A DNA stretch of 22,765 nucleotides from Firmicutes bacterium AM41-11 (GCA_003480165.1 QUIQ01000021.1:1-22765), one strand, 5' to 3'. Counted from the first letter of the stretch, positions 15,527-22,765 are shown. Notes: a model not told the origin generated them from the sequence alone. Translations and numbers: made by a program.

Positions 15527-17230
15527 AATCTTACTATCGATAAAGCCTTTTTGTACCGATTTGATATCTTCCGGATCTCCATTTCCATACCAAATCAAAT
15601 AGCCTTCAAATCCAGCTTGGTTAATTCCCTGGATTTCTTTTTTTATGTCTTTGGCAGTAAATGGCGCATAGGCTTGAATCCACGTACGATATTGAGCATG
15701 GGTACCAATCTCCTCCATTTGGCGCCGCGTTGTTTCACTAAACTTATACAAGGTTTTCTTTGGCGCTTTGCTGGGATCGGCTATTTCCATGGAACCTGGT
15801 TCAAATAAGTCCGTATATGGCATTGGGCTGACCACATCTACCACATTTGCCATTGCCGGGAAAAACTGTCCAATATCTTGGTCATCTTGCACAACAACTG
15901 GCCAGGCAAAGATATCCGCTGCAACATAGACATGATATGGTTGCAACTCATCTTTGGCATAGGTTAAGAAGCCTTGAATGGCACTGGCTTTACTTTCTTT
16001 GTACTTATTCCGTAAATTCAAAGTATCTTTTTGACTAGCTGTTCCATCGGGGAAACGACAATAGTCAAATTGAATTTCATTGACACCCAACTGGGCAATT
16101 TCTTTACAGATATCTACATTATACATCCAAGCCTTACGCGAATAAGCACTTGGCCAGTATTCATCATTTATGGTAATGAAATTTCCTTTATGATCAACAA
16201 TCGATTCTTTTTTATTCTGCTTAGCAAAAATGGAATCTTTAAAAGTAACCGAACGTGCAATCACATAATATCCGGCATCTTGGCATTCTTTAATTAATGC
16301 CTTTAATTCTGCTTTATCCATCACAGAACCACTTAGAGCTTGTTCAGGATGTTTTAGATAGTCTTTGGGCACATCACTATCATAGAAAATATTCCCACCA
16401 TCCCCTTTTAACTCAATAGTCAAAGAGTTGATGCCGGTTTTCTTCTTCAAGTTCAAATACGTCTCTTTATGATTTTTTAAGTTAGATAAAGATACATGTA
16501 AAGAATTGATATTCGACTTTAAAGGATTATCTTTATAACGCACTTTCGGCTGCGGTTTATAGTCCATTTGCGTAACATAAGCATTCTTGGAATAACCTTT
16601 GCCATAGTCCTCATCCCAATACGATGAATAAACAATATCCTTGGCATAGTTTTCTGTTGCTTCGGCTTTGGTCGTTTCCACATGCGAACCTTTGATCCAA
16701 TAGGTTTTATGTTTCTTTTCTACTTGATACCAGCGGATTCGCCCAGTTTTACGGTTTAGGTCTTTTAGCTTCGTTGCGACAACTTTGACCTTTTCTCCTT
16801 TGTGTACAACAACATCGGAAAGTTTTCCGTGTTTATTTTTTTGCAGGTTCAATAAACGTCTGGGATACACATAGGGAATCTGGATTGCCTCTTCTAAGGT
16901 ATTTACCAGATTTTCATTGGCAACCGTAAAGTCTTGGTCATGATAAGAAATCTGTGTTGTACTGGTTCCTTTTTGGCGAACGCGAACTTCAGAGCCTCTG
17001 GGGATATGCACAACTTTTTGACGGGCTTCTTTGCCATCTAAGTAAGCTATCGTACAAGGCAAGGTATCACTCGAGGATTTAATATAGCGTGTTGGATGCA
17101 CCAGAGCATCCAGTTTTGGCACACAAATAAGAATCGAAAGAACAATCAGGAAGCAAATTTCCACCTTTCGTTTATGGTGCATAAACTCTCGAGAAAGAAT
17201 TTGTAGACGCCGTTTATTCTTTTTTGTCAT
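15518..17230 (-). CDS. Putative glycoside hydrolase (DUF4015 type) with SH3-like domains
   Basis: A 570-residue envelope protein. A basic N-terminus precedes a membrane helix or signal anchor (about 24-42). Two SH3-like segments follow (about 57-110 and 135-185, the latter ending WYQVEKKHKTYWIKG), as in wall-binding proteins. The C-terminal half (about 240-565) is a TIM-barrel-like domain matching DUF4015 (PF13200): LTIELKGDGGNIFYDS, YYVIARSVTFKDS, GVNEIQFDYCRFP (383-394), and a closing GYLIWYGNGDP. The family is thought to act on polysaccharides, but its substrate is unknown; cell wall or extracellular glycan is likely here. The ATG at 17230 has no convincing ribosome site; M17 (17182) is an alternative. 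It is transcribed alone. Confidence 0.88.
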   Translation of the reverse strand: MTKKNKRRLQILSREFMHHKRKVEICFLIVLSILICVPKLDALVHPTRYIKSSSDTLPCTIAYLDGKEARQKVVHIPRGSEVRVRQKGTSTTQISYHDQDFTVANENLVNTLEEAIQIPYVYPRRLLNLQKNKHGKLSDVVVHKGEKVKVVATKLKDLNRKTGRIRWYQVEKKHKTYWIKGSHVETTKAEATENYAKDIVYSSYWDEDYGKGYSKNAYVTQMDYKPQPKVRYKDNPLKSNINSLHVSLSNLKNHKETYLNLKKKTGINSLTIELKGDGGNIFYDSDVPKDYLKHPEQALSGSVMDKAELKALIKECQDAGYYVIARSVTFKDSIFAKQNKKESIVDHKGNFITINDEYWPSAYSRKAWMYNVDICKEIAQLGVNEIQFDYCRFPDGTASQKDTLNLRNKYKESKASAIQGFLTYAKDELQPYHVYVAADIFAWPVVVQDDQDIGQFFPAMANVVDVVSPMPYTDLFEPGSMEIADPSKAPKKTLYKFSETTRRQMEEIGTHAQYRTWIQAYAPFTAKDIKKEIQGINQAGFEGYLIWYGNGDPEDIKSVQKGFIDSKISK

Positions 17231-17236
17231 AACAAC

Positions 17237-17265
17237 AGTCTAACATACTTCCTAAAAATTGAAAA
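17237..17265 (-). promoter_or_regulatory. Weak candidate promoter of the glycoside hydrolase gene
   Basis: TTTTCA (17260-17265) and TAGACT (17237-17242), each matching four of six bases, are 17 bases apart, with six bases between the -10 box and the ATG. The boxes are weak alone; the spacing matches two other genes of the window that lack a normal ribosome site. Confidence 0.3.
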
Positions 17266-17282
17266 ATATGCCCAAAAAGCCG

Positions 17283-17307
17283 AAAAAAAAGCGAGTCTAT
17301 TGACTCG
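17283..17307 (-). terminator. Terminator of the thioesterase gene
   Basis: CGAGTC pairs perfectly with GACTCG across a four-base loop, followed by C and eight T residues on the minus strand, immediately after the thioesterase stop. Confidence 0.9.
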
Positions 17308-17309
17308 TT

Positions 17310-17678
17310 TTAATCAGGATAAACTTTACTTAAGAATTTTTTGGCATCGACGATAAAGCGGGCATGTTTACCTTTTCCAATGCAAGTCTTTCCATCATAG
17401 GCTTCTACATCATACAAGACTTTGCGCCCTTGAACCTCCGTCATCTTTGCGGTAATAGAAATTGTTGCCCCTAAAGCGCTTGGTGCATCATGGCTTGTAT
17501 TCATAGAAATACCAACACTAGTTTGACCATCTTCTAAATCTAAGCATAAACAAGCAGCTTCTTCCATCCATGCGATCATTTGTGGGGTCGCAAGGACATC
17601 TAAAGAACCACTTTTCATAACCGATGCAAGATTGGCTCTTTCTACTTTTCTTTCAATTGTTACTGATTTTAATTCCAT
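17310..17678 (-). CDS. FlK-like (fluoroacetyl-CoA) thioesterase family protein
   Basis: A 122-residue single hotdog-fold protein. VLATPQMIAWMEEAA and the later TSVGISMNTSHDAP correspond to the catalytic Thr, Glu and His of fluoroacetyl-CoA thioesterase FlK: the Thr-to-Glu spacing (8 residues) matches, and the His lies 24 residues on. Homologues in non-fluoroacetate organisms are common, so the natural substrate is probably another short acyl-CoA or acyl carrier. Near a fermentative butyrate kinase this is plausible but unproven. The ATG at 17678 is chosen because GGAGG lies eight bases upstream; a GTG at 17693 would place the ribosome site inside the gene. A TATGAT box at 17702-17707 may be its -10 element. 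It is divergent from the membrane-protein gene. Confidence 0.85.
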   Translation of the reverse strand: MELKSVTIERKVERANLASVMKSGSLDVLATPQMIAWMEEAACLCLDLEDGQTSVGISMNTSHDAPSALGATISITAKMTEVQGRKVLYDVEAYDGKTCIGKGKHARFIVDAKKFLSKVYPD

Positions 17679-17725
17679 ACATCTTTCCTCCACGTACTTC
17701 TATCATACCGCAACTTGCCATCCAA

Positions 17726-17755
17726 TTGTATCTTATCGCAAAGAAATGCTATACT
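17726..17755 (+). promoter_or_regulatory. Promoter of the eight-helix membrane protein gene
   Basis: TTGTAT (17726-17731) and TATACT (17750-17755) are 18 bases apart on the plus strand, giving a leader of about 20 nucleotides that contains the ribosome site. Confidence 0.65.
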
Positions 17756-17781
17756 ATGGCCATTACGAAAGGATGATAATT

Positions 17782-18861
17782 ATGGACCCGCTTCATTCCC
17801 AAGACGCCTTTTTATATAAAAAATGTAAACAACGCGTAAGCCGAAAACTCTTTTTAACCTTCGCTTTTTTAATTCTATATTGCGTTGGCGTATATATTGG
17901 CTTTGATACCGCCTTGCTCCAAGTTGACAGCAATGGCTTTACAATTCTATTGGCAACTGTTTTACTGGTACAGCTATGTATTTACTCTATTTTGTTTTTA
18001 TTGTTGGCTTCCGGATCTAAGATCTATCGGATTCTCTATTGGTTTGCGTTTCTTTTTTCCGTTATCCTCATCTATGTGCCAGTTTCCAGCATGCTACAAG
18101 ATACGGAACACTTCCTCTCTTATATATTGCTGATTATCTGCATGCTCTGTAAGCTTAATGTGCTCTATCACTTTGGCCATTACCTTTACCGGAATCCTTG
18201 TGCCAAAGTCTTATACGACCATGTGATTGAAGTCGATGAAAACGGACAATTCCAGGATAAACGCTTTGAAAAAGATATTCGCAAGGCCCAGAAAAAATTA
18301 AATAAGAAGCCACAAACCTTGCCCGATACCTTTACCGATATGGATAGCGAAATTCCCATTATGGATATGGATGAAAATCCCAACGAAGAACTCTTTATTC
18401 CTAAAGATCCTTATGAGGGACTTACCTACCAGAAGCTCAGCATTCGCCTCGGACTTATTGTGTATGTCAGCTTAGGCTTATTCCCTATCTTGGTACAAAT
18501 TTTCCACAGCCTCTTTGTATCAACCGACTACCAACAAATTTTTGCGAATCGAGATATCTTTATTGCTTGTATGGTTTCAGCCATTATTTGGACACTACCG
18601 GTCTTCTTTTTATACTACAACCATCCAAAATCAAAGCTATCTGTAAAGTGTTGTGGAGCCATTGAACTAGCGCGTATTCTTATTTACTTGCCAACCTTTA
18701 TTGGTTATTTCCGTTTAGAAGATACCAGCTATCCTTTACGAACCTTCTTATTCTTTATTTTATTGGATATGATTCGCTACTTCTTTCTATTTCGAACCAT
18801 TTATCCGATCTTTAAAATTGCCCAACCTGAACCCGTCAATGACGATGACCAATACGATTAA
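17782..18861 (+). CDS. Unknown membrane protein with eight helices
   Basis: I do not recognise the family of this 359-residue protein. Four hydrophobic helices (about 23-45, 52-76, 81-103, 111-132) are followed by a soluble, highly charged loop of about 85 residues (135-220). The loop's first part is basic and its second part is rich in Asp, Glu and Pro. Four more helices follow (about 221-244, 259-278, 291-310, 319-345), then a short acidic tail ending DDDQYD. Positive residues around the first helix suggest both ends and the central loop are cytoplasmic. The ATG at 17782 has AAAGGA upstream; the open frame before it runs through the promoter. It is a single-gene unit with its own terminator. 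A transporter or sensor is possible, but no motif supports a choice. Confidence 0.85.
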   Translation: MDPLHSQDAFLYKKCKQRVSRKLFLTFAFLILYCVGVYIGFDTALLQVDSNGFTILLATVLLVQLCIYSILFLLLASGSKIYRILYWFAFLFSVILIYVPVSSMLQDTEHFLSYILLIICMLCKLNVLYHFGHYLYRNPCAKVLYDHVIEVDENGQFQDKRFEKDIRKAQKKLNKKPQTLPDTFTDMDSEIPIMDMDENPNEELFIPKDPYEGLTYQKLSIRLGLIVYVSLGLFPILVQIFHSLFVSTDYQQIFANRDIFIACMVSAIIWTLPVFFLYYNHPKSKLSVKCCGAIELARILIYLPTFIGYFRLEDTSYPLRTFLFFILLDMIRYFFLFRTIYPIFKIAQPEPVNDDDQYD

Positions 18862-18882
18862 ACACCCAATGGGTGTTTTTTT
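18862..18882 (+). terminator. Terminator of the eight-helix membrane protein gene
   Basis: ACACCC pairs with GGGTGT across a three-base loop and is followed by seven T residues on the plus strand, directly after the TAA stop. Confidence 0.88.
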
Positions 18883-18888
18883 GTGCCA

Positions 18889-18920
18889 CAAAAAAACCAA
18901 TACTCCAAAAGGAATATTGG
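18889..18920 (-). terminator. Terminator of the lysine ABC transporter operon
   Basis: CCAATATTCC pairs with GGAGTATTGG (one G-U pair) across a TTTT loop, followed by seven T residues on the minus strand. It stands back to back with the plus-strand terminator, so the convergent units are well insulated. Confidence 0.93.
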
Positions 18921-18927
18921 CTATCTT

Positions 18928-19665
18928 TTAACGATTTGAATAACGCGATAAGAATTGTTGGGTACGCTCGTTCTTTGGATGTTCGAACAATTCTTCTGGA
19001 GTTCCTGATTCGGCAATAACACCTTTGTCCATGAAGACAACATAGTCACTGACTTCTCGGGCAAACTGCATTTCGTGGGTAACAACGACCATTGTTAAAC
19101 CTTTGTCGGCAAGATCTTTCATAACATCTAAAACGCCACCAACCATTTCTGGATCTAGCGCACTCGTTGGTTCATCAAATAAGATGACATCTGGATCCAT
19201 ACATAAGGCACGGGCAATCGCAACCCGTTGTTTTTGTCCACCAGATAAGGTAGTACTTGCTTTATACGCAAATTGATCCATACCAACGGCTTTTAATTGT
19301 TCCATGGCAATCTTTTTGGCTTCTTCTTTTGAACGCTTTAAAACTTTTACTTGCCCCATGACACAATTGTCTAAGACATTTTTATTGTTAAAAAGGTTAA
19401 AGCTCTGAAAAACCATGCTGACTTTACTACGATATTTCGTTACATCTAAGTCCCCACTTAAAATATCTTTTCCTTCATACACAATTTTTCCGCCATCAGG
19501 AACTTCTAATAAGTTCACACAGCGCAACAACGTACTTTTTCCGGATCCACTGGAACCAATAATGGTTACAACTTTTCCTCTTTCGATTTGAAAATCAACA
19601 TCATTTAACACCTGCAAATCTCCAAAATGTTTTTGGAGATGTTCAATTTGAATGACTGTATCCAT
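18928..19665 (-). CDS. Amino acid ABC transporter, ATP-binding protein (GlnQ/HisP type)
   Basis: A 245-residue ATPase that powers import by the permease encoded just upstream. Walker [10 protein letters not shown] is at 37-45, the Q-loop in MVFQSFNLF near 85, signature LSGGQ at 140-144, Walker B VILFDEP at 160-166 and the switch histidine in VVVTHEM. The spacing and the C-terminus FLSRY are typical of the polar amino acid family. GGAGGTG precedes the ATG. It is the last gene of the three-gene unit, ten bases after the permease gene, and is followed by a strong terminator. The lysine riboswitch upstream of the operon indicates lysine as the main substrate. Confidence 0.95.
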   Translation of the reverse strand: MDTVIQIEHLQKHFGDLQVLNDVDFQIERGKVVTIIGSSGSGKSTLLRCVNLLEVPDGGKIVYEGKDILSGDLDVTKYRSKVSMVFQSFNLFNNKNVLDNCVMGQVKVLKRSKEEAKKIAMEQLKAVGMDQFAYKASTTLSGGQKQRVAIARALCMDPDVILFDEPTSALDPEMVGGVLDVMKDLADKGLTMVVVTHEMQFAREVSDYVVFMDKGVIAESGTPEELFEHPKNERTQQFLSRYSNR

Positions 19666-19675
19666 ACTACACCTC

Positions 19676-20401
19676 CTAGAGATTTGACTTAATCGTTACT
19701 GTTTTTGTATTGTTGATCTTACGTTCAACCATATTTAAAATAGCGGTCGCAATCGTTGTTAAAATCAAATACAAAATTGCTGTAATCATATACACTTCGA
19801 TATAACGCATATTACTTCCTGCAATGGATGTTGCTTGGAAATACAATTCCGTAACCGCAATCGCATTCAACATACAACTATCCTTGATATTAACGATCAA
19901 CTGGTTTCCAATGGCAGGGAACGTGTTCTTAATCGCTTGAGGAAAGATAATATACATCATCGTTTGCGTATTGGTCATACCGATAGACTTTGCAGCTTCG
20001 GTCTGTCCTTTGTCAATGGATTGAATTCCACTACGGATGATTTCTGACATATACGCACCGGTATTGATAGAAATAATAAACAGTCCAGCTGTAAAACCAG
20101 TCCAACCAAGAACTGGTTTTAATAAGTAATACAAGAATACGGCTTGAACCATCATAGGGGTACCACGGAATACCCATACATATAAACTGGTAATTCCGTG
20201 TCCCAAATGTTTCAAAACGCGTGTTACTGGCTTATCAAAAGGATCAATGTCAATGGCATGAATAGCACCGACAAATAAACCTAAAATCAAACCAACAACG
20301 GTTCCGACAATCGCAAATTCTAATGTTAAGCGAATTCCATAGGCAAATAAGGGCCATGAATTCACTAATGTTTTCCAAGCATACGCAAAATCAATACGCA
20401 T
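19676..20401 (-). CDS. Amino acid ABC transporter, permease (HisM/GlnP type)
   Basis: A 241-residue integral membrane permease with about five helices. The EAA loop that docks the ATPase reads [23 protein letters not shown], matching the polar amino acid family. An early [17 protein letters not shown] segment is its first long helix, and [13 protein letters not shown] is a typical family motif. No fused binding domain is present, so it relies on the separate lipoprotein encoded 11 bases upstream. AAGGAGG precedes the ATG. One permease gene is present, so the transporter probably works with a homodimer in the membrane. Confidence 0.95.
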   Translation of the reverse strand: MRIDFAYAWKTLVNSWPLFAYGIRLTLEFAIVGTVVGLILGLFVGAIHAIDIDPFDKPVTRVLKHLGHGITSLYVWVFRGTPMMVQAVFLYYLLKPVLGWTGFTAGLFIISINTGAYMSEIIRSGIQSIDKGQTEAAKSIGMTNTQTMMYIIFPQAIKNTFPAIGNQLIVNIKDSCMLNAIAVTELYFQATSIAGSNMRYIEVYMITAILYLILTTIATAILNMVERKINNTKTVTIKSNL

Positions 20402-20412
20402 GTAATTCCTCC

Positions 20413-21234
20413 TTAGTCTTCAGCAGGTGAGTGATCCACTGCATCTTGCATCATTTGTTGACGCTGTTCTTCTGAAATGCTGTCTAATGCTTTTTGTACA
20501 CGTTTGAAGAATTTTGTCTTACGTGTTCCATCTTTTAATCCAATTGATACCGAAGAGTCATTATCAAATCCTTTACCATCGGCAAAGTGAATAATACTTA
20601 ATCCTTGGTTTGCACTGACAATTCCGTTGGCAACTGGTAATTCAGCCGTAATTCCATCGGTATCACCATTTTGAAGGGCAACAACCAATTCTGGATAAGT
20701 AGCTTTTGGTGTTTCATGACTTACACCTTTGATTTGATCAATGATTGTATCGTAGTTAGTATTCTTTTGTCCCATAACTTTATGACCAGAGAATTGTTGG
20801 ATATCATTGTATCCAGCCATTTCACTATCAGAACGAACAATCATAACGGTTTCACTTGAATAGTAAGGGGTTGTGAAATCAATACCTTTTTCACGTTTCT
20901 TATTGGCTGTCATACCAGCAATAATCGCATCAATTTCACCTGAATCTAGAGCTGGTTGTAAACCATCCCAAGAAATCTTCTTAACTTCAACTTTTTGACC
21001 TAATTTCTTAGCAATTTTCTTAGAAATCATAACATCGTATCCATCACAGTAGCCAGCTCCATCACCTAATGAAACCGAAGTAGATGTCTTATCTTTGGTT
21101 TGCCAGTTGAATGGTGCATAGTTACATTCCATACCTACGGTAAACGTATCATCATCGTTTGGATCAGTTTGTGATGAACCACATGCTGTTAATGCCAGGG
21201 AAGCTACCGCAATAGCTGCTAAAAGTTTTTTCAT
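20413..21234 (-). CDS. Lysine/polar amino acid ABC transporter, substrate-binding lipoprotein
   Basis: A 273-residue family 3 solute-binding protein. The signal peptide ends in LALTACGSS, so the mature protein is lipid-anchored outside the membrane. Family motifs are clear: TFTVGMECNYAPFNW at the start of lobe 1, GYDVMISKKIAKKLG, SGEIDAIIAGMTANKKRE and FTTPYYSSETVMIV. Ligand specificity cannot be fixed from these motifs alone, but the operon is controlled by a lysine riboswitch, so lysine is the likely ligand. The ATG at 21234 has AGAGGA upstream; the frame remains open further upstream but would run through the riboswitch terminator, so that extension is rejected. It is the first gene of the operon. 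Confidence 0.95.
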   Translation of the reverse strand: MKKLLAAIAVASLALTACGSSQTDPNDDDTFTVGMECNYAPFNWQTKDKTSTSVSLGDGAGYCDGYDVMISKKIAKKLGQKVEVKKISWDGLQPALDSGEIDAIIAGMTANKKREKGIDFTTPYYSSETVMIVRSDSEMAGYNDIQQFSGHKVMGQKNTNYDTIIDQIKGVSHETPKATYPELVVALQNGDTDGITAELPVANGIVSANQGLSIIHFADGKGFDNDSSVSIGLKDGTRKTKFFKRVQKALDSISEEQRQQMMQDAVDHSPAED

Positions 21235-21267
21235 AGTTTTATCCTCTTTCTCTCTATCAAGATGAAG

Positions 21268-21298
21268 AAAAAGGCCATGTGTTATCTCACACATAGCC
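21268..21298 (-). terminator. Riboswitch-controlled terminator before the lysine transporter
   Basis: GGCTATGTGT pairs with ACACATGGCC (one U-G pair) across a six-base loop, followed by TTTTT on the minus strand. It lies between the lysine aptamer and the first gene. Its loop and 3' arm carry AGATAAC, which can instead pair with the end of the aptamer. Confidence 0.9.
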
Positions 21299-21487
21299 TA
21301 CATTAGCTCAATATCAGATAACGCCTCTCCAAGAAATGAAGGAGTGAACTAGGTATTTCCTAGAACCCCAAGTAAGAAAACTGCCGTTTTCTTCTTTCGG
21401 CGATGGTTACCTTTCCTTTTCTTCTTCGCTTGCCAGCTCCAAAAAGTACTCTGATGCACCGCTACCTCTATCTCCACCTGATTTATA
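21268..21487 (-). promoter_or_regulatory. Lysine riboswitch (L-box) leader
   Basis: The leader shows the L-box landmarks in order: GGAGATAGAGG, then AGAGTACTTTTTGGAG, GGAAAGG, ATCGCCGAA, CTTGGGG, GGAAATACC and TTGGAGAGGCGTTATCT. AGATA near the start can pair with TATCT at the end to form P1. This order and these conserved strings resemble the lysine riboswitches of B. subtilis lysC and T. maritima, recalled from memory and not aligned. GTTATCT (21316-21322), the 3' strand of P1, is exactly complementary to AGATAAC (21281-21287) in the terminator. With lysine bound, P1 holds this strand and the terminator forms; without lysine, the strand pairs with AGATAAC and opens the terminator. Lysine should therefore turn the transporter off. 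Confidence 0.92.
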
Positions 21488-21493
21488 GTATCC

Positions 21494-21521
21494 ATTATAG
21501 ACATTCAAAATAGAATGTCAA
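21494..21521 (-). promoter_or_regulatory. Promoter of the lysine transporter operon with internal palindrome
   Basis: Perfect TTGACA (21516-21521) and perfect TATAAT (21494-21499) are 16 bases apart. GACATTC and GAATGTC form a perfect 7-bp inverted repeat with a six-base centre (21500-21519) that covers part of the -35 box and almost the whole spacer; it could be an operator. Confidence 0.88.
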
Positions 21522-21526
21522 GCCGC

Positions 21527-22621
21527 TCATTCATCAAAACCAGACCAAACTGGTTTACCAGTATACACGGATAATTCTCTTTTGCCATTCAAAACATCCA
21601 ATGCCCCATAGGCCATCGCTTCTTGTTCAAACTCTCCCGGATAGCTATATACAGAGGCAATCCAAGAACAGTGTTTTTCAATAAATTGGGAAATATCATC
21701 AAAACGAAGGAGACCACCTGTCAACAAAATGCCATCGACCTTACCTTCTAATACCGTAGCCATAGAACCAATTTCTTTACAGATTTGATAAGCCATTGCA
21801 TCCCAAATACGTTTGGCATGCACATTTCCTGCATCAACTAAGGCATGAATTTGATCTGCATCACTCGTTCCAAAATGACTCGATAAACCTCCTGCTTCAT
21901 AACATAATGCTCTGAGTTTTTCTTTTGGTTGGTCAGAAAAATAATGCAAGATATCCGTTATGGCCATAGATCCCATGCGCGTAGGTGTAAAAGGACCTTG
22001 TCCTCCCCCAGCATCATTGCCATCAATCATCTTACCTTGTTTATGGGCGGTAATCGAAATACCTCCATCAATGTGACAAATAATAAAATTAGATTTCGTG
22101 TAATCTAAACCATACTTTGCACAATGCACGCGCGCCGTTGCCTTCACATTAAGCGCATGACTCACGGCTTTACGATAAATCCCTTTAACGCCAGTAATAC
22201 GAGCCAAGTCACAATACTCATCGACAATCGGAGGATCCATCATAAAGATTCGTCCCCCATAAAGATCCGCTACTTCTTTGGCTAATTGAACGCCTAACAT
22301 TGAAACATGATAGAGGCCACCTTTGGCTTGACGGGTATCTTCTAATAATTGATCGGTTACTTCATAGATACCACTCTCTACCGCATAACAGCTTCCTCCA
22401 CGACCAACTACCGCATCTAGACCAGTTAAATCAATATGATTTTCTTTGATAAATTCTTGAATAACCATCATTCGATACATTAATTGATCATTGATTTTCG
22501 GAAACTTAATCAACACCGATGAATCATGAAATACATTGGTGGAGAACTTACATTCTTTATCTTCAAATAAGGCCAACTTAGTAGAAGTTGAGCCCGGATT
22601 AATCACAAATATCTTTTTCAT
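21527..22621 (-). CDS. buk: Butyrate kinase
   Basis: A 364-residue ASKHA-fold kinase that interconverts butyryl phosphate and ADP with butyrate and ATP, the ATP-yielding last step of one butyrate pathway. FVINPGSTSTKLALF at the start is the phosphate-binding motif, GRGG and AVSHALNVKATAR are typical of Buk, and ICHIDGGISITAHKQGKMID with GNDAGGGQGPFTPTR forms the active-site region. The length and the AVSHALN segment favour butyrate kinase over acetate kinase (about 400 residues); branched-chain acids may also be used. The ATG at 22621 has AAGAAGG five bases upstream; the longer frame crosses a terminator. A phosphate butyryltransferase gene, its usual partner, is not in the window: the gene upstream encodes a membrane protein and ends in a terminator, and what lies downstream is an unrelated operon. 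Confidence 0.93.
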   Translation of the reverse strand: MKKIFVINPGSTSTKLALFEDKECKFSTNVFHDSSVLIKFPKINDQLMYRMMVIQEFIKENHIDLTGLDAVVGRGGSCYAVESGIYEVTDQLLEDTRQAKGGLYHVSMLGVQLAKEVADLYGGRIFMMDPPIVDEYCDLARITGVKGIYRKAVSHALNVKATARVHCAKYGLDYTKSNFIICHIDGGISITAHKQGKMIDGNDAGGGQGPFTPTRMGSMAITDILHYFSDQPKEKLRALCYEAGGLSSHFGTSDADQIHALVDAGNVHAKRIWDAMAYQICKEIGSMATVLEGKVDGILLTGGLLRFDDISQFIEKHCSWIASVYSYPGEFEQEAMAYGALDVLNGKRELSVYTGKPVWSGFDE

Positions 22622-22655
22622 AAAAGCCTTCTTTCTTTCCCATTGTAAGCCTTCC

Positions 22656-22689
22656 AAAAAAAAAAGAAAAGATTCGTATGAAACGAACC
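22656..22689 (-). terminator. Terminator of the partial upstream gene
   Basis: GGTTCGT pairs with ACGAATC (one G-U pair) across a five-base loop, followed by TTTTC and ten T residues on the minus strand. It separates the gene at the window edge from butyrate kinase. Confidence 0.9.
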
Positions 22690-22712
22690 TTTCCTTAGAA
22701 AAGAAGAGAATT

Positions 22713-22765
22713 CTATAAACCGGAATACATACCAATACTGAAAATAAAGGCAATGATTACGGCAA
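22713..22765 (-). CDS. C-terminal end of a membrane protein, cut by the window edge
   Basis: The last 17 codons read AVIIAFIFSIGMYSGL and a TAG stop on the minus strand, followed 24 bases later by a strong terminator. The hydrophobic run suggests the last transmembrane helix of an integral membrane protein. Too little is present to name a family. Confidence 0.5.
   Translation of the reverse strand, partial: AVIIAFIFSIGMYSGL

Noticed and set aside
21235..21294. N-terminal extension of the lysine-binding lipoprotein
   Set aside because: It overlaps the riboswitch terminator and would hide the signal peptide; the ATG at 21234 has a ribosome site and starts a proper lipoprotein signal.
22622..22753. 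N-terminal extension of butyrate kinase
   Set aside because: It crosses the strong terminator of the upstream gene, and family members start at the MKKIFVINPGS segment.

Overview
The window looks like chromosomal housekeeping DNA from a low-GC, Gram-positive fermenter of the Firmicutes, most likely an Erysipelotrichia relative. That placement is inferred from gene content and protein style; no search was run. The evidence is a T-box leader on an amino-acyl-tRNA synthetase gene, strong AGGAGG-type ribosome sites, a rapZ-yvcK-whiA cluster, lipobox lipoproteins, Rex, a VanZ-like protein and butyrate kinase. TGA is used as a stop codon (rapZ, whiA, the lipoprotein gene and others), so this is code 11 and not a mycoplasma code. 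There is no insertion sequence, phage gene, CRISPR array, tRNA or rRNA. Most genes lie on the minus strand; only a HAD/VanZ pair and one membrane-protein gene lie on the plus strand.

Left third (1-7460): in minus-strand transcription order, a probable membrane-anchored amidase-fold protein that has lost its zinc ligands overlaps an ABC-F ATPase gene, which ends in a terminator. A DMT-family exporter with its own promoter follows, then dnaE, whose PHP domain looks degenerate. Middle (7433-9757): asnS sits under an asparagine T-box whose 5' part runs into the 3' end of rex. rex has a strong promoter overlapped by a Rex-like operator, suggesting autoregulation by NADH/NAD+.

Centre (9787-14633): rapZ-yvcK-whiA runs on through overlapping or nearly touching genes into a lipoprotein, a NusG-domain-II protein, a Gx/HepT-like membrane protein and an unknown two-helix membrane protein, giving a probable seven-gene operon. 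Divergent from it is a HAD-phosphatase-like gene, apparently leaderless, overlapping a VanZ-like gene. It converges on a putative glycoside hydrolase (DUF4015 type), and the two coding ends share a terminator hairpin. A FlK-like thioesterase and an eight-helix unknown membrane protein are divergently transcribed.

Right part (18889-22765): a polar amino-acid ABC transporter (binding protein, permease, ATPase) lies behind a lysine riboswitch in which both the terminator and the competing antiterminator pairing can be read. The transporter is therefore probably a lysine importer. Butyrate kinase and the last codons of an unidentified membrane protein close the window.

I see no convincing new defence or mobile system. 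The most interesting items are the zinc-less amidase, three genes with promoter-to-ATG geometry suggesting leaderless mRNAs, a palindrome inside the lysine-transporter promoter, the T-box/rex overlap, and the uncharacterised tail of the rapZ-yvcK-whiA operon.
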